From: Edaphochlamys debaryana
Taxonomy: Eukaryota; Chlorophyta; Chlorophyceae; Chlamydomonadales
Direction of reading: 5' to 3'
Length of the DNA stretch: 64,000 nt
Assembly: GCA_016858145.1 (NCBI GenBank)
Contig: JAEHOE010000203.1
Span: forward strand, 91,950 to 155,949
Part shown: positions 9,875 to 22,102 of the stretch, piece by piece
Numbering within the stretch: the first letter of the stretch is position 1
Layout: every line of letters begins with the position of its first letter
Position numbers and translations under genes: made by a program
Notes under the pieces: generated by a model
What the model saw: the letters and a program-made list of their open reading frames with translations, nothing else
Told to the model about the DNA's origin: nothing
Databases searched by the model: none

Positions 9875-12853
9875 TTAGGAAGCGCCCAGGACGCGGGATC
9901 GACCGCGTGCCCGGCGCCCGATCCTCTCCGCCAGCCACGTGTCGTACAGCTGCATCATCCGTACACCCTCCCTCAGCAGCCGCTTGTGCTCCAGCCGGGC
10001 CCGCACCGCCGCCACCGTCAGCGGCCGCCCTGGCGCCGCCTCGCCGCCGCCCAAGTCCGCCAGCAGTTGCTCGTCCTCCTCGATGCGGGTGGGCAGGCTG
10101 GCCAGAGCTTGCTCAAACGCTGCCTGGACCTTACGGACGCGTCCACGCTCCTCGGCTGCGGGAAGGGTTTCCATGTGGGTCGGGGACAAGCCGTTGTGGG
10201 AAACACGTGGGCGCAAAGCCAGAGACACCGCAACTTAGCCTAAAAATAACATGACGGCGAAAACGTGGACGGAAACCCAAAGACACGGCATAGTTACGCT
10301 GAGGTGCGCCTCCCACATGTCTCACCCAGGTAAACCTTTGCCCGCTCCAGGGGACCGCCCCACAGCTTCCCCCACTTGTCGATTGACAGCAGCACGCACC
10401 TACGGGAGGAAAGCGGGGGCACATGGAAGATGGAACATATTACATGAGTAATGACACTCGCAGCCGTGCGCCTGCATGCTCGCCGCCCGTCCACCCGCGA
10501 GATCCCTTGCCTCGCGGGCCACCGGCCGTCTGCGTACCGTTAGTTCGCGACCCACGCCCTACGCTCACAACAAAGCGCTTTGCCACGTCGATGTGGTCTA
10601 ACCCCATCCACCCACCGCCTCCGCGCCAGCGTCAGCCCCTCCTCCGGGTCACGATCGGCTGCCAGCCGTGAGGCACGGCTGTACTTGAGCCTGCCATCGA
10701 AGTGGTCGCCCAGCCAGTACCTCGGCAAGGCGCCCAGCGTGAAGCCGGTCTGACGGATCGGGCGGGGCGAGGGTCCGCACAGGGGTCTCGCTCAGTGAGA
10801 GCTGGCCGGCGTGCTACCTCCGCCCGCGCTCATGCACCCCTCGTCCAAGAGTCAATCCCGTCCTACCGCCCCCCCCCCCTTCCCGAGCACGCGGGCCCTT
10901 GGCGGGACCTCACCGCTGTGAGCAGGCCTTCGGTTTTGAGCCATGGCAGTTGGCTTTGGTTGGGCAGTTCCACTCTGTCAGACGGGTTACCGGGTACGAC
11001 GAATCCGTAGCTGCGCATCATCTGCAGGTGCGTGTGGTAGGGGCGGGGCCGGTACCGGTAGTAAGTCGGGATGCCAACGTACAAGAACAGCAAGCGAGGG
11101 CAACTTGAAGCCCCGCGTCTTGCCGCAAGGCCTGGAGGCAGCTGCAACACCTCGCCCGCTCCCTCGCCCCCTCCAACCCCGGCCCCACATTCCTGGCTCA
11201 CGTTTGGCCCATATCCCCCTGTCTTTCCGCTCATGTTGGGCTTGTCGCCATATGAGATGGTGGCCTCCTCTCCCTTGGCCAGAGGTACTTTCAGCCGCAG
11301 CTCGTACCTGAGCGCGTGAAAAGGAGATTGTGTGGGGTGAGGTTGGAGGAAAGGCCGGTCGGGGGTAACTGGCGCACCGAACCCGGGTTGTACCGTCAAC
11401 ACACCTACCGCTTGCGGTCTTTGGACCGGTCGTATGAGCAGCTGCCGTCCGGTGCGTGGTTTGCCAGGTCGGCGTAGGGGACCATGAGCGAGAGTCCGCC
11501 ATAGTCAAGCTTCTCATGAAAGCTGCGGGTCCGGACCTGGCAGCATGCAAGGAGAGGCGGCACAGCGACATCTGGGGTAGGCAGCTGCCTTGCCGACAGC
11601 CGCCCCCCGGGTGATGACCTTGCCGCACCAACCGCCCCTCCCCCCCACCATGCACAGGGCCCACTGCGTGTCCTCAAGCCGCTCCGCCAGCCGCAGCGGG
11701 CCCAGGAGACGCGTGTCGGGGTGGAAATACCTGGCGAGGGGAGTGAGAGCAAGCAAGCAGCAGGCGTCGAGCGGACGGGCGATGACAAGGAAAAGGCCGG
11801 CGGGCACCGCCGCCCCACCATCCCCCGCCGCCTGCTCCCTGCAACAGACTGTCGGGAGAACCTAGGCCCATCATTCGCCGGTGCCCGGCCCTGCGCCGCA
11901 GGTCTAACCTGCGGTGGGTTTCAAGGGCGGCTTTGTACTCCCTCTCGGCGTCCTCCTGAGAAGGAAGAAATACAGACGGGTTTCTGGACGGGTCCAGCCT
12001 GCCTTGCTGCTGCTAGCGTGCTCCTTAACATCTTGCACCCCTCCCGCCTTCTCAAGCCTTCAAGCCCCTTGCCCTCACCATCAGCTCGGGAATCTTCAGC
12101 TCGGGGGCGGCGTCCGGGCCGTACCTGAGGAGGCACGTGCACTGCAGGGGCAGGTACATGCGGGTTTCACCTCTGCCACCGTGCCAAGCTTGGCCACCCC
12201 AGCCCCCACCGACACGCTCACCTCCTCCAGGCTCGGCAGGCTGGCGATGTAGGGTCCCCACACGGGGCTGTCTTGCAGCTCCTTGGACACCCACAGGAGC
12301 CACGTGGCCATGCGCAGACGCTCAGTGAAGTTACCTAGGTGGGGGAGGGACCAAGGATTGATGCTGTATCCCAGAAGGTAGCCCGCCCTTGCACTACCGA
12401 CCCACACTCGAGGAAAGTGATTAAGTCATCAGGCAGCTGGCCATGACGCCCCTGCCACTGGAGAAGGAAAAACTTGAAGGAGCGAGGGAAGCCGTAAATT
12501 TCAAACTCGACGTCCCAGAGCCCATGGGGCAACTGCAGTGTGTTCTCCACCGGCACAGCCACCACCACGGTGCGGCGGTTGAGCGGGCTCGCAGCGACGA
12601 GCCCACGCCCAGAAGGCGTGTTGGTGCATATGTTTTTACGCTTGATCCTTGCGCCGTCTGCGAGAGCCTCCACTTTAGCATGCTGCTCGTCGCGGAGACC
12701 AGCATCGTCGGCTGGAACCGCACGAGGCGCTCGAGCCGAGCACAGGGCCGTAACAGGAGTTATGTGCTGCGAAGGAGCCTGCTGACAGCGCGCAGCCGCT
12801 CTGCAAGGCGTCGCATGTCTTCCGTGCCATCCTGCAGTCCGCAGGCCAAGCAT
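9875..12853 (-). CDS. SET-domain protein methyltransferase, Rubisco LSMT-like, eleven exons
   Basis: Exons on the minus strand: 12853-12406, 12334-12222, 12141-12079, 11955-11909, 11730-11649, 11536-11409, 11307-11202, 11021-10914, 10749-10616, 10399-10326, 10155-9875. All have GT/AG ends and fitting phases, giving about 527 residues. The SET motifs are in order: SGRGLVAA (SAM-binding loop, about residue 81), WGPYIASLP in the insert, VPYADLANHAP (Asn277-His278) and EEATISYGDKPN (catalytic Tyr about 313), then RSYGFVVPGN. The C-terminal part (SIDKWGKLWG, VRARLEHKRLLREG) matches the Rubisco-LSMT substrate-binding domain. Such enzymes transfer methyl groups from S-adenosylmethionine to lysine side chains, often of plastid proteins. 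The N-terminus (MLGLRTAGWHGRHATPCR) is basic and could be a transit peptide. The start of exon 3 is the least certain junction. The substrate cannot be told from sequence. Confidence 0.88.
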
Positions 12854-14241
12854 TTGGGAGACTTGGAGTTGATCAGGAACACGCAATCAGGCAGGTTGTG
12901 GAGTACTAAAGTGCACTAGATGCAAGGATACACCGGCTGACGGGATCCATGCTAGACCCCATGCTAGACCTCCCAAGCCCTCCTGTCCTCCGTGCCTCTC
13001 AAGACGTTCAGAGGAGGATAGCCGATCACGCAAGGAGGTGCAGGGAGTCGGAGCCCTGTGCGCGGGGGCGACGTGTGAGCACCATGAGGGGGGCAGCGGG
13101 CTCGGAGTGAGCCCCCTCGGGGTCCCTTTTTGTAACCACCGATGACTGCACGTACACGCTCCTGCGCATGGGGGCGGTGCGTGTGTGGGGTTGGGCCGCC
13201 CCACCCCCTCGCCTGAACCCTCCACCTCGCGTGAGGGCTGCTGTCAGCCTGCCACAGCCTGCGCCCTCCCCTCCACATGGGGCCTGCTGGTCACCACCAC
13301 ATGCATGGCGTGGTTACACCCTACCTGCCTACCATGCCTGCCGGCGCCACGGCACGGATCCTGATGTCCGCCGCCCTGATCCCCCTACCTCCCCACCCTC
13401 ATCACCTCGCGGCCGCGCTGACCGCCGCCTGGCTGGCACTCAAGACCACCCCATCTGCGCAGCTTACGCCGCCGCGCCGCCGCCAGCCTGTGTGGCTGCT
13501 GCCTGCGCCCTACCCGAGGCCCAGTGCCCAGAACCCTGACCGCCGCTGCAGCCCCCCCGGGCCCCCGCCCGACACGCCATACGGTACCGGCTTGCATGCG
13601 CTCTACCCTCACCGGCGCGACAGCACTCCTGCTCTGTCTACGCCCTTTGCTCGCAGCCCCTCGCCTGGGCAGCCATCCTGTACACCACCGCCACGCTCCT
13701 CACCACAGGGCTCATCGCAGCCACCTGCCTAGGCACGCAACTCCTTGCCCGCTGCACACCCGCTGCCAATGCCCTGCCCCCTCGGCCCGCACACTAGCAG
13801 ACCACGCAGGAGCCATCGCTACCAGTATGTACCGCCGGGCCCCCAGCTGGCCCCCAGCTGTTCGCGGCGTGGGCACCACAGCATGGCACGTGAGCGGCTA
13901 CACCATGCCCGGACCCAGTACCGGTACGCTTCTACAGCCTTACCTATCCAAGACTAGAGCCGACTGGAGCTGGCTTCGCCCGCTGCAAACCAGGCCCCAA
14001 GCGCCGCACAGCGTGCACCCTACAGAAGGCGCATTTCCAGTCACCCGCCGATGCAGGGCACAGTGTCACTCCACGCAAGCCAGCTGTACCCTCACTGCCT
14101 GCCGAACCGGCGCACTCATGCATACTGGTACACATGTTGCTGAAGCTGCAAACTGCAAAGCCCCCACCAACAAACAACAACGAACATTGCACTGCCATAC
14201 CAGCCCGACCTCATACATCCATCCGCCACATCGTGTACCCC
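12854..14241. other. Spacer between the SET gene 5' end and MYND copy B 3' end
   Basis: Contains the presumed promoter of the SET gene and, near 14160-14241, the 3' UTR of MYND copy B. A hydrophobic stretch on the plus strand (13657-13797) follows a CAG acceptor-like site, but no convincing upstream exon joins it, so no gene is called. Confidence 0.45.
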
Positions 14242-17200
14242 TCAGCCGCTGCGCCTTGCTCCGCTGCCGCCCCCAGCGCCGCCCCGGCACGCCTCCCGGT
14301 GGCCCAACCGCCAGTGCGCCGTCTGGCACTCGCGGCTGCAGTACGACGCAGCGCCGCCGCAGCCCGCGCACGCCCGCAGCGGCAGGGCCGCATCGCGGTC
14401 GCCCTCCAGGTTGGCGCAGGCCGGGTTGGAGCAGCCGCCCAGCAGCTGACGCGCGGCGGCGGGCGAGGCCGGCAGCAGGGCGGCGGCGGCCTCCAAGCCA
14501 GGGAACCACGCACCGAAGCGAGCGGCCAGCGCTTGGGCCCCGGAGGCGGCGGACGCCCGTGCGCCGCCCCTGCCGCCCCGCGGCCCGCTGCCGTGCGCCC
14601 AGCGCACCAGCTGAGCCGCCAGCGCCTCCGCCGCCTCCGCCGCCGCCGCGTGCCCCCGGGCCCTGCACTCGGCACCCAGGGACCTCAGCTTCGCCAAGTC
14701 CCAAGCCAGTCCCGCCCCTCCGCGTCCCGCCACCTCCTCCGGGAGCGCCGCCGCGACCGCGCAGCAGGCCTCCGCCAGGTGCGGCAGGTGGCTGCCCTTG
14801 GTCAGTTGCATGATGGGGTCCTGGGACCACACGTCAAGCGAAGCGCGGATGAGCTCCGCGGGGATAGGCTGCGCTAGCCAGCCACCGCCTCCCACAGACT
14901 GCCCCGCCGTTGCGTCTCCTGCGGTCGCGGGAGCTCGGGGCGCTCTCTCGGCACATGCCAGGAGCGGCAGCCAGCTGACGACGCAAAACAGGAACGCCGT
15001 ATGGACAATAGACCTTTGTATCTGTCCGGTCAGCAGGCGGCACAGCGGCGGCAGCCAGGCCGCCGCCGCTGCCGCCAGCATCTCCAGCAGCTGCCTCTCC
15101 GCCGGCGACAGGGTCCCCGGCCCGCCTCCACCCAGCCGTGAGCGACTCCCGTCAGTCACCAAGCTCTCGAGCCACGACCGCCCGTGCCGTAGGAAGCGAC
15201 GGGCGGTGCTCGTAAGCGCATTTCCGTACGAGCCCTCGTCGAGACCGCTGGCGGGGAGGGTCGCCTCGAGGCCCTTTCCGATGGTCCTCAACAGCGCAGC
15301 CGCCTGCCGGGTGTCGCCCCACGCCAGCAGCGGGGCCAGCCAGCGCCAGCTGCCGTCGTCGCCTCCGTGTAAGATAAAGGCGGTGAGGGCCTCTTCCTCA
15401 TCAGTCGCGCCAGGCCTGCCCGTGCGCAGGCTGGCGGCGGTGCGGCGGAAGAGGCGCTCCAGGCAGGGCAGCACGCCGCCGGCGAGCGCCGACTCTAGGC
15501 CGGCCGGCGGGGCGGGCGGCAGGGGTGCTGAGGGGCGGGGCAGGCATGGGCAGAGGCCGGCAGGGTGCGAGTTTTGTCGGTGAGCGACCAGGTAATCGCC
15601 GACCCACATGACGGGAGCGAACGGCCAACCCACATGGCCACAGGTGCCACAGCCAGCCAGGGCGTAGCACGCTCAGCCCAACTTGAGCAGACACACCTGG
15701 AGTCAGTGGCAATGCTGGCAGCTCGGTCAAGAACTGTTGGCCGTAGTACGCCGGAAAGCCAATGTACGGCGACCGCTGGCGAGGGGCCAGGGCAAGAGCC
15801 AGACGCCACCACTCCTCGCTGATGCCAGGGCCTTCCGTCAGTCGCCTCACCGCAGCCAGCGCGTCAAGAGCTAGGAGCGTGGCCCCGCTCCACGTCAGCA
15901 GCACGCGGCAGGGCCCCGTGCCCAGCCGTGCGGCCGTCAAGGCCGCCAGCTCCTCCGCCTTCGTCCTTCCGGCCCCCGCCTCCGCCGCGGCCTGCACCCC
16001 CACCCGTGCCGCCCGCATCGCCAGGCCCAGGGCCGCCCCGCGGGGCAGCAGCTTGACCGCTGCCGCAGAGGCGGAGGCCCCTGGCTTCATGGTCTGCGAT
16101 GCGAGGCAGATGACCATGTTCCGCAGTGGTCCCTCGCAACGGCAGTCAAGGCTCTCCAGCACGCCTGCCCCCGCCCCGGACAGCACACCCAGCCCTCCCC
16201 CGCCTCCAAGTGCACTGCCTGGTTGGCGCTCCCCGCCACGCTGGGCTCCAGGCCGTGCGTGCCCTCGCCGTCCATGGCCGGAGGACCGCGATGCCGTGGG
16301 CCAGGGCCGTGTAGGAAGCGCAGGGGCCAGGAGCGATGGCGTGAGCGAGGGCTGCAGGTAGTCCTGAGTGAGGTGTGGAGTACCTGCCCAGCGACTTGAC
16401 GACCGCGCCAACGGCCGAGTCAAGGTGCCGCGACAGCGGATACAGGAGGGCGGGTGGATCGGTCGCGGTGGTTAGCGCGAGGGCCCACAGCCGGAAAATC
16501 GAGGGTACGGCCGCGCACGTGTGCTCCACCACGGCGCTCGCCCGCAGCGCCGCCGCCAGCTCCTGGGTATAGCAGAGCGACGCAGCCGCCTCCGCCGCCG
16601 CGTCCGAGGAACCCGCGCTGACGCTGGCCGCAGCCGCCACCGGCTGCGCAGACACCTTGGGCTCCGTAATGACCAGTGAAAGGCAGCCGGTTGTCAGGTC
16701 TCCGACCCCACCCACTACGCCTGCGAGCTGAATGCAGATGCCCGCCGATGCTTGCGGAATGGCCCCGGCGTCCGCGGCGGCCGCTGCCCGGTCTGCGAGG
16801 GACTCCAGCTCCGCCCGAGCGTCCGTGAGACGGCCCGACAGAGCCTCGAGCGTCTGGGACCGGACTAGGCGCCGGGCAAAGTCCAGGACCGAAGCGGCAG
16901 GCCCTCCCCACGTCAAAAGCCAGCCGCAGAGCAGCACGACGCACTTCAGCACACCGAGCTTCGCTTCCAGGGCCTCCTGCTCATTGGCGCTGCGCTGCGC
17001 TGGCGACCATGTCCACCGCGTTGACTCGTTGGTCACCAGCAGGAGAGCCCGCTTGAAGGCAGGTCGGCCCAGCAGCTCGGCGATGGTGCTGGCGACGGCA
17101 GCATACTCGTGCGTGTGGGCCCATTCCCTTATCCTCCTAGATACTGCATCTATGCTTATCAATAGAGGCAGCAGGCTAGCCTCTGCGTCTGATACGCGGA

Positions 17201-17282
17201 GCGTTTCCGCATGCGCTATGAAACGGCGAAGCTCCTCCTCAACCCCCGGACACATAAGCGATTGCGCTTGTGGTGCGGCCAT
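14242..17282 (-). pseudogene. MYND-finger family copy B, promoterless and twice frameshifted
   Basis: This copy starts with a family-type ATG at 17282 (MAAPQAQSLMCPG). Exon 1 ends at 15697; the intron is 15528-15696; exon 2 (15527-14242) ends with an intact MYND finger (GCSNPAC, CAGC, YCSREC, HWRLGHREAC). Exon 1 has two one-base deletions compared with copy A. At about 16280 a GAGAGG run reads GGAGG. Near 16195-16205 a G-run is one base short in the coding sense. Reading from the ATG therefore stops at 16146. There is no promoter of its own: only 33 bases separate the ATG from copy A's coding sequence, and these are open in the same frame. The 3' UTR matches that of copy 6, but TGTAA reads TGCAA here (minus strand, 14187-14191). 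Together this suggests a decayed copy, unless the frameshifts are assembly errors. Confidence 0.75.
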
Positions 17283-20132
17283 GGCCCTTCGTGCTCGCAG
17301 CGAGCTATAGCCGGGCGCCCAGCGCACCAGCTGAGCCGCCAGCGCCTCAGCCGCCTCCGCTTCCGCCGTGTGGCCCCCGGCCCTGCGCTCGGCGCCCAGG
17401 GACCGCAGCTGCTGCGGACTCCATGCCACATCTGTATCGTTTAGGCGCATAACGTCCTCAGGGAGCGCCGCCGCGACCGTGCAGCAAGCCTCCGCCAAGT
17501 GCGGCGGGCCGGTGATCTTCATCATGTCACGTGCGCTCAGCGCCATGCCAATGAGGTGCATCGGGCACAGCTCCGCAAGCCAGCCAGCGCCGCCGCTGCC
17601 CGATGACGCCCCCGCCCCTCCAGTGCCGCCGCCACCGGGGCCGCCAGCTCCAGCTCCAGCAGGAGCCAGGGTGGCCGAGGGAGCTCGGGAGGTGACGTCG
17701 ACGCATGCCAGGAGGGGCAGAGTGCCGAGGCAGGCGGCGAGCTGTGCCTCGTTCATGATACCACGCATCGCCCGTCCCACCACGTCGCCGATCAGCGGCG
17801 GCAGCCAGGCCGCCGCCGCTGCCGCCAGCATCTCCAGCAGCTGCTGCTCTGCCGGCGACAGGGCCCCCGCCCCGCCTCCGCCTCCGCCCGGCCCCGCGCC
17901 TCGCCCCTGTCGGGCTGCTGCCAGGCCCTCGAGCCAGGCCCATCCCTCGAACAGGAAGCTGCTCGTGAACCACAGCAGTGCGGCCACACACGCGTCCATG
18001 TCGCCATTGACGGTCGGGGTCCGCTGCTTTGCCTCCAGGCCCTTTCCGATGGTCCGCACCAGCGCAGCCGCCTGCCAGGCATCGCCCCACGCCAGCAGTG
18101 GGGCCAGTCGAATCCAGCCCCCAGGGGTGGTCTTGATGAATGCGGCGAGGGCTTCCGCCTCGTGGCATCGAAGCGCTCCTGGATAACCCCCGCCGGGCCC
18201 GCCCTCGCGCAGGCCGGCGGCGGAGCGGCGAAAGAGGCGCTCCAGGCAGGGCAGCACGCCGCCGGCAAGGGCCGACTGCAGGCCGGTTGGCGGGGCGGGC
18301 GGCAGGGGCGCTGCGGGGTGGGGCAGGAACAGGCGTGGCTGTTACAAGCAGGCCTTGTGAGCGGGCAAGCCTTGCCTGGTGTAGCGAAGGAGGGGTCATG
18401 CTCAAGCCCGTGCAAGCACCCTGGCATCCCTGGCAGTTGGTACCGTAGAGCGCCAACCGAATGCCAACACACCTGGAGCCCGAGCCACCCTTGGAGCCTG
18501 CGCCAGCACGTTTGCCCCATAGTGTGCTGCGAACAGCGTGTCCGGCAACTGTAGTTGCGGGGCCAGCGCGGCTGCCAGCCGCCACCACTCCTCGCCCAGG
18601 TCTAAGTTGCTCCCAGCCTCCGCGCCCGTGCGGACGCGCACGAGGGAGGTTGCCGCACTCAGGGCATCAACGGCCAGCACGCCGGCCGTCATCTCTGGCA
18701 GAAGAACCCGGTAGGGCCCCGTGCCTTGATATGCGGCCATCACAGCCGCTACCTCCTCCTCCGCTGTCCGCCCCGCTTCCGCTTCCGCCCCGGTTTGAAC
18801 CCCCACCCGTGCGGCCCGCATCACCAGACCCAGGGCCGCATCGTGGCACGGCAGCACTCGTGCCGCCGCAGCCTCACGGCGCACGCCCTCCCTGGCTTGC
18901 CGTGCTAGACACATGACGAGGGTCCTCAACTGTTTCTCACAGCGGTTGACTCGCGCCCTGCGCCCCACCGCCACGGATAGCTCGCGCTCGCGCTCGCCTG
19001 CGCTGGAGTTGGAAAGCTGGCTCAGCCTGTCCTCCGCCTCCAACTGCACCAGGGTAATGACGCTCCCCGCCACGCTGGGCTCCAGGCCGTGCGTGCCCTC
19101 GCCGTCCATAGCCGAGAGGACCGCGATGCCGTGGGCCAGGGCCGTGTAGGAAGCGCAGGGGCCGAGGAGCGCGGCACCCGCAAGAACCGGCGGCGGGCAG
19201 GGCGCTTGGGACCTGGAGAGGAAGCGGAGCATGAAGGTCACTTCGTTCATGGTCCAGTCTGCTTGGAACGTCAGCAAATCCACGACCTCGCGTTGGGCGG
19301 ACGGCTCGGTGTCGTCGGTGAATGCGGCGAGCGTTGAGGCCCACAGCAGCCGAAAGCCCGACGCTAGGGCCGCGCACGTGTGCTCCACCACGGCGCTCGC
19401 CCGCAGCGCCGCCGCCAGCTCCTGGGCGTAGCAGGCCGATGCAGCCGCCGCCGTTCCAGCGGCATCGTTGCTGTTGCCGGCCGCTGGAGGCCCAAGTGCA
19501 CCAGGCGGTGGTGCTGCGAGCTGTATGCACGCGCACGTCAGTGCGGCGGCCATGCCCACTACGGCTATGAGCTGCTTGCTCAAGTGCGCCGATGTTTGAA
19601 GGATGCCGTCAGCGGCTGCCGCCGCTTGCGCTGACAGGTGGTCCAGCTCAGCCCGAGCGTCTGAGAGACGGCCCGAAAGCGCCTCGAGCGCCTGAGAGAG
19701 GACCAGGAGCCGGGCGAAGTCCAGGACCGCTGGGGCAGGGTGGCCCCACGTCAACATGTACCCGCAGAGGAAGACTGCAGCGTGAAGGACCTGGACCCTT
19801 GCTTCCAGGGCCTCCTGCTCCTCAGCGCTGCGCTGCACCGGCGCCCATGCCCACCGCGTCGACTCGTTGATCACGAGCAGGACAGCCCGCTTGAAGGCGG
19901 GCCGCGACAGCAGCTCGGCGATGGTGCTGGCCGTGGCCGACTCGTCGGCGTCTGCCCATGTCCTTAAACGTTCAGAGATTGCGCTGGTGCAACGTGCACA
20001 ATCTAAAAGCGACGCGGCGCTGGCCTCTGCTCCAGCTCCTGCGCCGAGGGCCGCTTCTACATCCGCAACGAAGGCGCGGACCTCCTCCTCAGCCTCCGGG
20101 CACATCATCGTCAGAGCTGGTTGTGCAGCCAT
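17283..20132 (-). CDS. MYND-family copy A, truncated before the finger and fused to copy B
   Basis: Exon 1 is 20132-18473 (start MAAQPALTMMCPEAE) and the intron is 18311-18472. Exon 2 begins at 18310 with the family block GGVLPCLERLFRR. The copy is intact up to LAAQLVRWA at 17316, where paralogues continue into a Gly-rich linker and the MYND finger. Here similarity stops. A 33-base junction (17283-17315, read PGYSSLRARRA) leads in frame into the ATG of copy B, so exon 2 stays open to the stop at 16146. The predicted product is about 1,274 residues: one family body without its finger plus the first part of a second body. A deletion between tandem paralogues explains this. The unit keeps its own start and a clean intron, so it may be expressed; function unknown. 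Confidence 0.75.
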
Positions 20133-21508
20133 TGTCCCGTATTGCGTATGCGGCGAACGGAAGAGTCTAGGTCAACGGGGATGGAGCCGCTCTCAAGAGC
20201 GTCAAGCAAGCAGAGCAAGCCATGCCATCTAGTGGGCTCTATAACGTATGGCCAGCCAAAGCACTGACGCGGTGAGTTGGTCAGCTGCCCCCCGCCCGCC
20301 CGATCTCCGCTCCCCGCTCGGGCTCCGGGTAATCCTTCTCGGCTACTCCCGCTCCATGTCTCTATTGTACAGGTCATCACCACCCGTGCCCCGGACGGCA
20401 AATCCACAGGTTCGGGTCCGTGGGGCGTGGCCCGCTGATATGTGCGAGGGGTTGGCAACTTGGCATGCCCCATCCCCTGCGGACTTGACGCATTGCCTGT
20501 AGCTCACATATGCACCTGCCGTGCCCAGTGCTTGCGCCCATTTCCGCAGCACACACAGGCTGTACTCGCAGCAGCGTTGTGTATATCCCGTGATCTATAC
20601 CCCCACGCAGGCACACTTGTCTGTGGCCCTCTCCCAACATGTGCACAGGCATACGTTTGCCGAGCACAGGACTTGCAAGTGCAGCGGGAGACGTACAAAC
20701 CCACGACAGAAAGCCGCATAGCCAGGAACAGCACTCACTGCCCAGAACACCACAACCTGCCCAGAACCTTGATTCCAGGCACGCCCGCCTGTCCAACAGA
20801 GGGGCCGGCCCAACCCCTGGCTTCATCCGCAGCGCGGCAGTGCCTACCAGCTTGGGCCCTTTATCCGCAGCCGCGGTAGGTGCTTTCATAAGTACACCTG
20901 CAGCTATACTGTTGCTTGTGTTTGGCGGCCCCACAGCACCATACGCCATGCCCCTAGCGGCAGTGCCCACCACACCTGCATCTGCACACTGTGACTCAGC
21001 ACAGGAGCCCCCGAAGCCCCGCCAGTGAAGTTATGCCCGCATTGTCGGTACTACTTAAACCGCAGGCGCCCGCAAGGCAGTGCACCCAACCGGTACCGCT
21101 GCTGCTCCAGCGAACACCGCTTCGTCCTCAATACCGTGTTTCAACATTCGGCAGGGTAGCACCCACATGCGTAGCATTCCCACATCCCCTTGAAGGCCCA
21201 GGTAGGCCCTGACCTCACGCAAACAGCAGAAGCCACGGCCGGATCTAAAATTCTTGTTGCTGACATAAGTGAGCTAGAGCTAGGCACCTCGAGCACTGCC
21301 ACCCCCAGGTACATCGGGCCCAAGTCGGGGCTCCCCAGGTGTTTCCCTCCCCCTTGACAAACGTACGCCCCCAGCACGAGCGAGGTACAACCTCTCACAA
21401 CCGGGTCCATGCGTCGGCCGTGCGTGCCTCCTCCTGCCCCGCTACCCATGCCCAAGCGAGGAGCGGCATGGCACCAGCACCCTCGTCCCACTGGCCCCAG
21501 CACCCGCG
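20133..21508. other. 5' flank of MYND copy A and 3' flank of the small membrane-protein gene
   Basis: No supported gene. Open frames on the plus strand (around 20640-21030) show no family match and no coding pattern. The upstream block shared by MYND copies 1 and 6 was not found here. Confidence 0.45.
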
Positions 21509-22102
21509 TCAGTCCCGCTTCTTGCTACCGCTCGCTGCCGCCGCCTGCGCAGCACCCGTGTGCGGCTGACCCTCCGCCGCCTGTCCGGCTCCAGCGCTGT
21601 CAGTGCCCTCAGCGCCCACGGCCACTGCGCCCTCCACTTGCGCTTCGTCCCTTGGTGAGAACAGCCGGTACACGAGCATCCCAACCACCACGAATGCCGC
21701 CATGCGGACGCCAGGCCGGATGCGGACCAGCATGCCCGACGCTTGCAGCGCCACGTACAGGACACTGCAAGCCGCTATCGCCATGCCTCTCCGCCGGCCC
21801 CCAGCAGTGACGAGTGGTGAGGAGGTGGGCCCGGCAGCAACAGCCGCGTTTGCCTCTGGCGTGCCGGGCGTCGGGGGCGGGACTGCTGCCGTCCTGGAGC
21901 CCAGGAGGCCCATCAGGCCCAGCCCCGCGAGCACGGTGCCCGCAATGACTATAGCGGGAGCGTTGGCGTGCTTGTTGGTGTGGGGTGCGCCGCTGGCGAG
22001 GAGGATAACGCCGGCCCCGAGGGTGAGCCAGGAGAGGGCCATGCGTGGCTCGGTGGTGCGTGGCGCGGGGTCGGGCTCCAAGCTGAGGCCGAGGAGGCCC
22101 AT
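21509..22102 (-). CDS. Small four-helix membrane protein, function unknown
   Basis: A single exon of 197 residues starts at an ATG in good context (GCCATGG). Four hydrophobic stretches are visible: ALSWLTLGAGVILLASG (about 21-37), APAIVIAGTVLAGLGLMGLL (48-67), MAIAACSVLYVALQASGMLV (107-126) and MAAFVVVGMLVYRLF (134-148). A Pro/Ala-rich loop separates helices 2 and 3. The Ala/Gly-rich tail ends in GSKKRD, so lysines fall at -4 and -3, the arrangement of the KKxx ER-retrieval signal. That would hold only if the C-terminus faces the cytosol. I recognise no family. A decayed partial copy lies at 52003-52330. The gene starts 298 bases from the divergent MSH6-like gene. Confidence 0.65.
   Translation of the reverse strand: MGLLGLSLEPDPAPRTTEPRMALSWLTLGAGVILLASGAPHTNKHANAPAIVIAGTVLAGLGLMGLLGSRTAAVPPPTPGTPEANAAVAAGPTSSPLVTAGGRRRGMAIAACSVLYVALQASGMLVRIRPGVRMAAFVVVGMLVYRLFSPRDEAQVEGAVAVGAEGTDSAGAGQAAEGQPHTGAAQAAAASGSKKRD

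Noticed and set aside
13277..13797. Plus-strand open frames with a hydrophobic segment after a CAG acceptor-like site (13657-13797)
   Set aside because: The candidate upstream exon joins only in a frame without coding character, and no start or family match is visible.
16146..16281. Continuation of the MYND copy B frame after 16281 as real protein
   Set aside because: The Arg-rich sequence there is the shifted reading of the family block GIAVLSAMDGEGTHGLEPSV, which is intact in another frame.
20639..21028. Plus-strand open frame with a short hydrophobic stretch near its end
   Set aside because: Begins with low-complexity sequence and has no recognisable family, splice structure or poly(A) signal.
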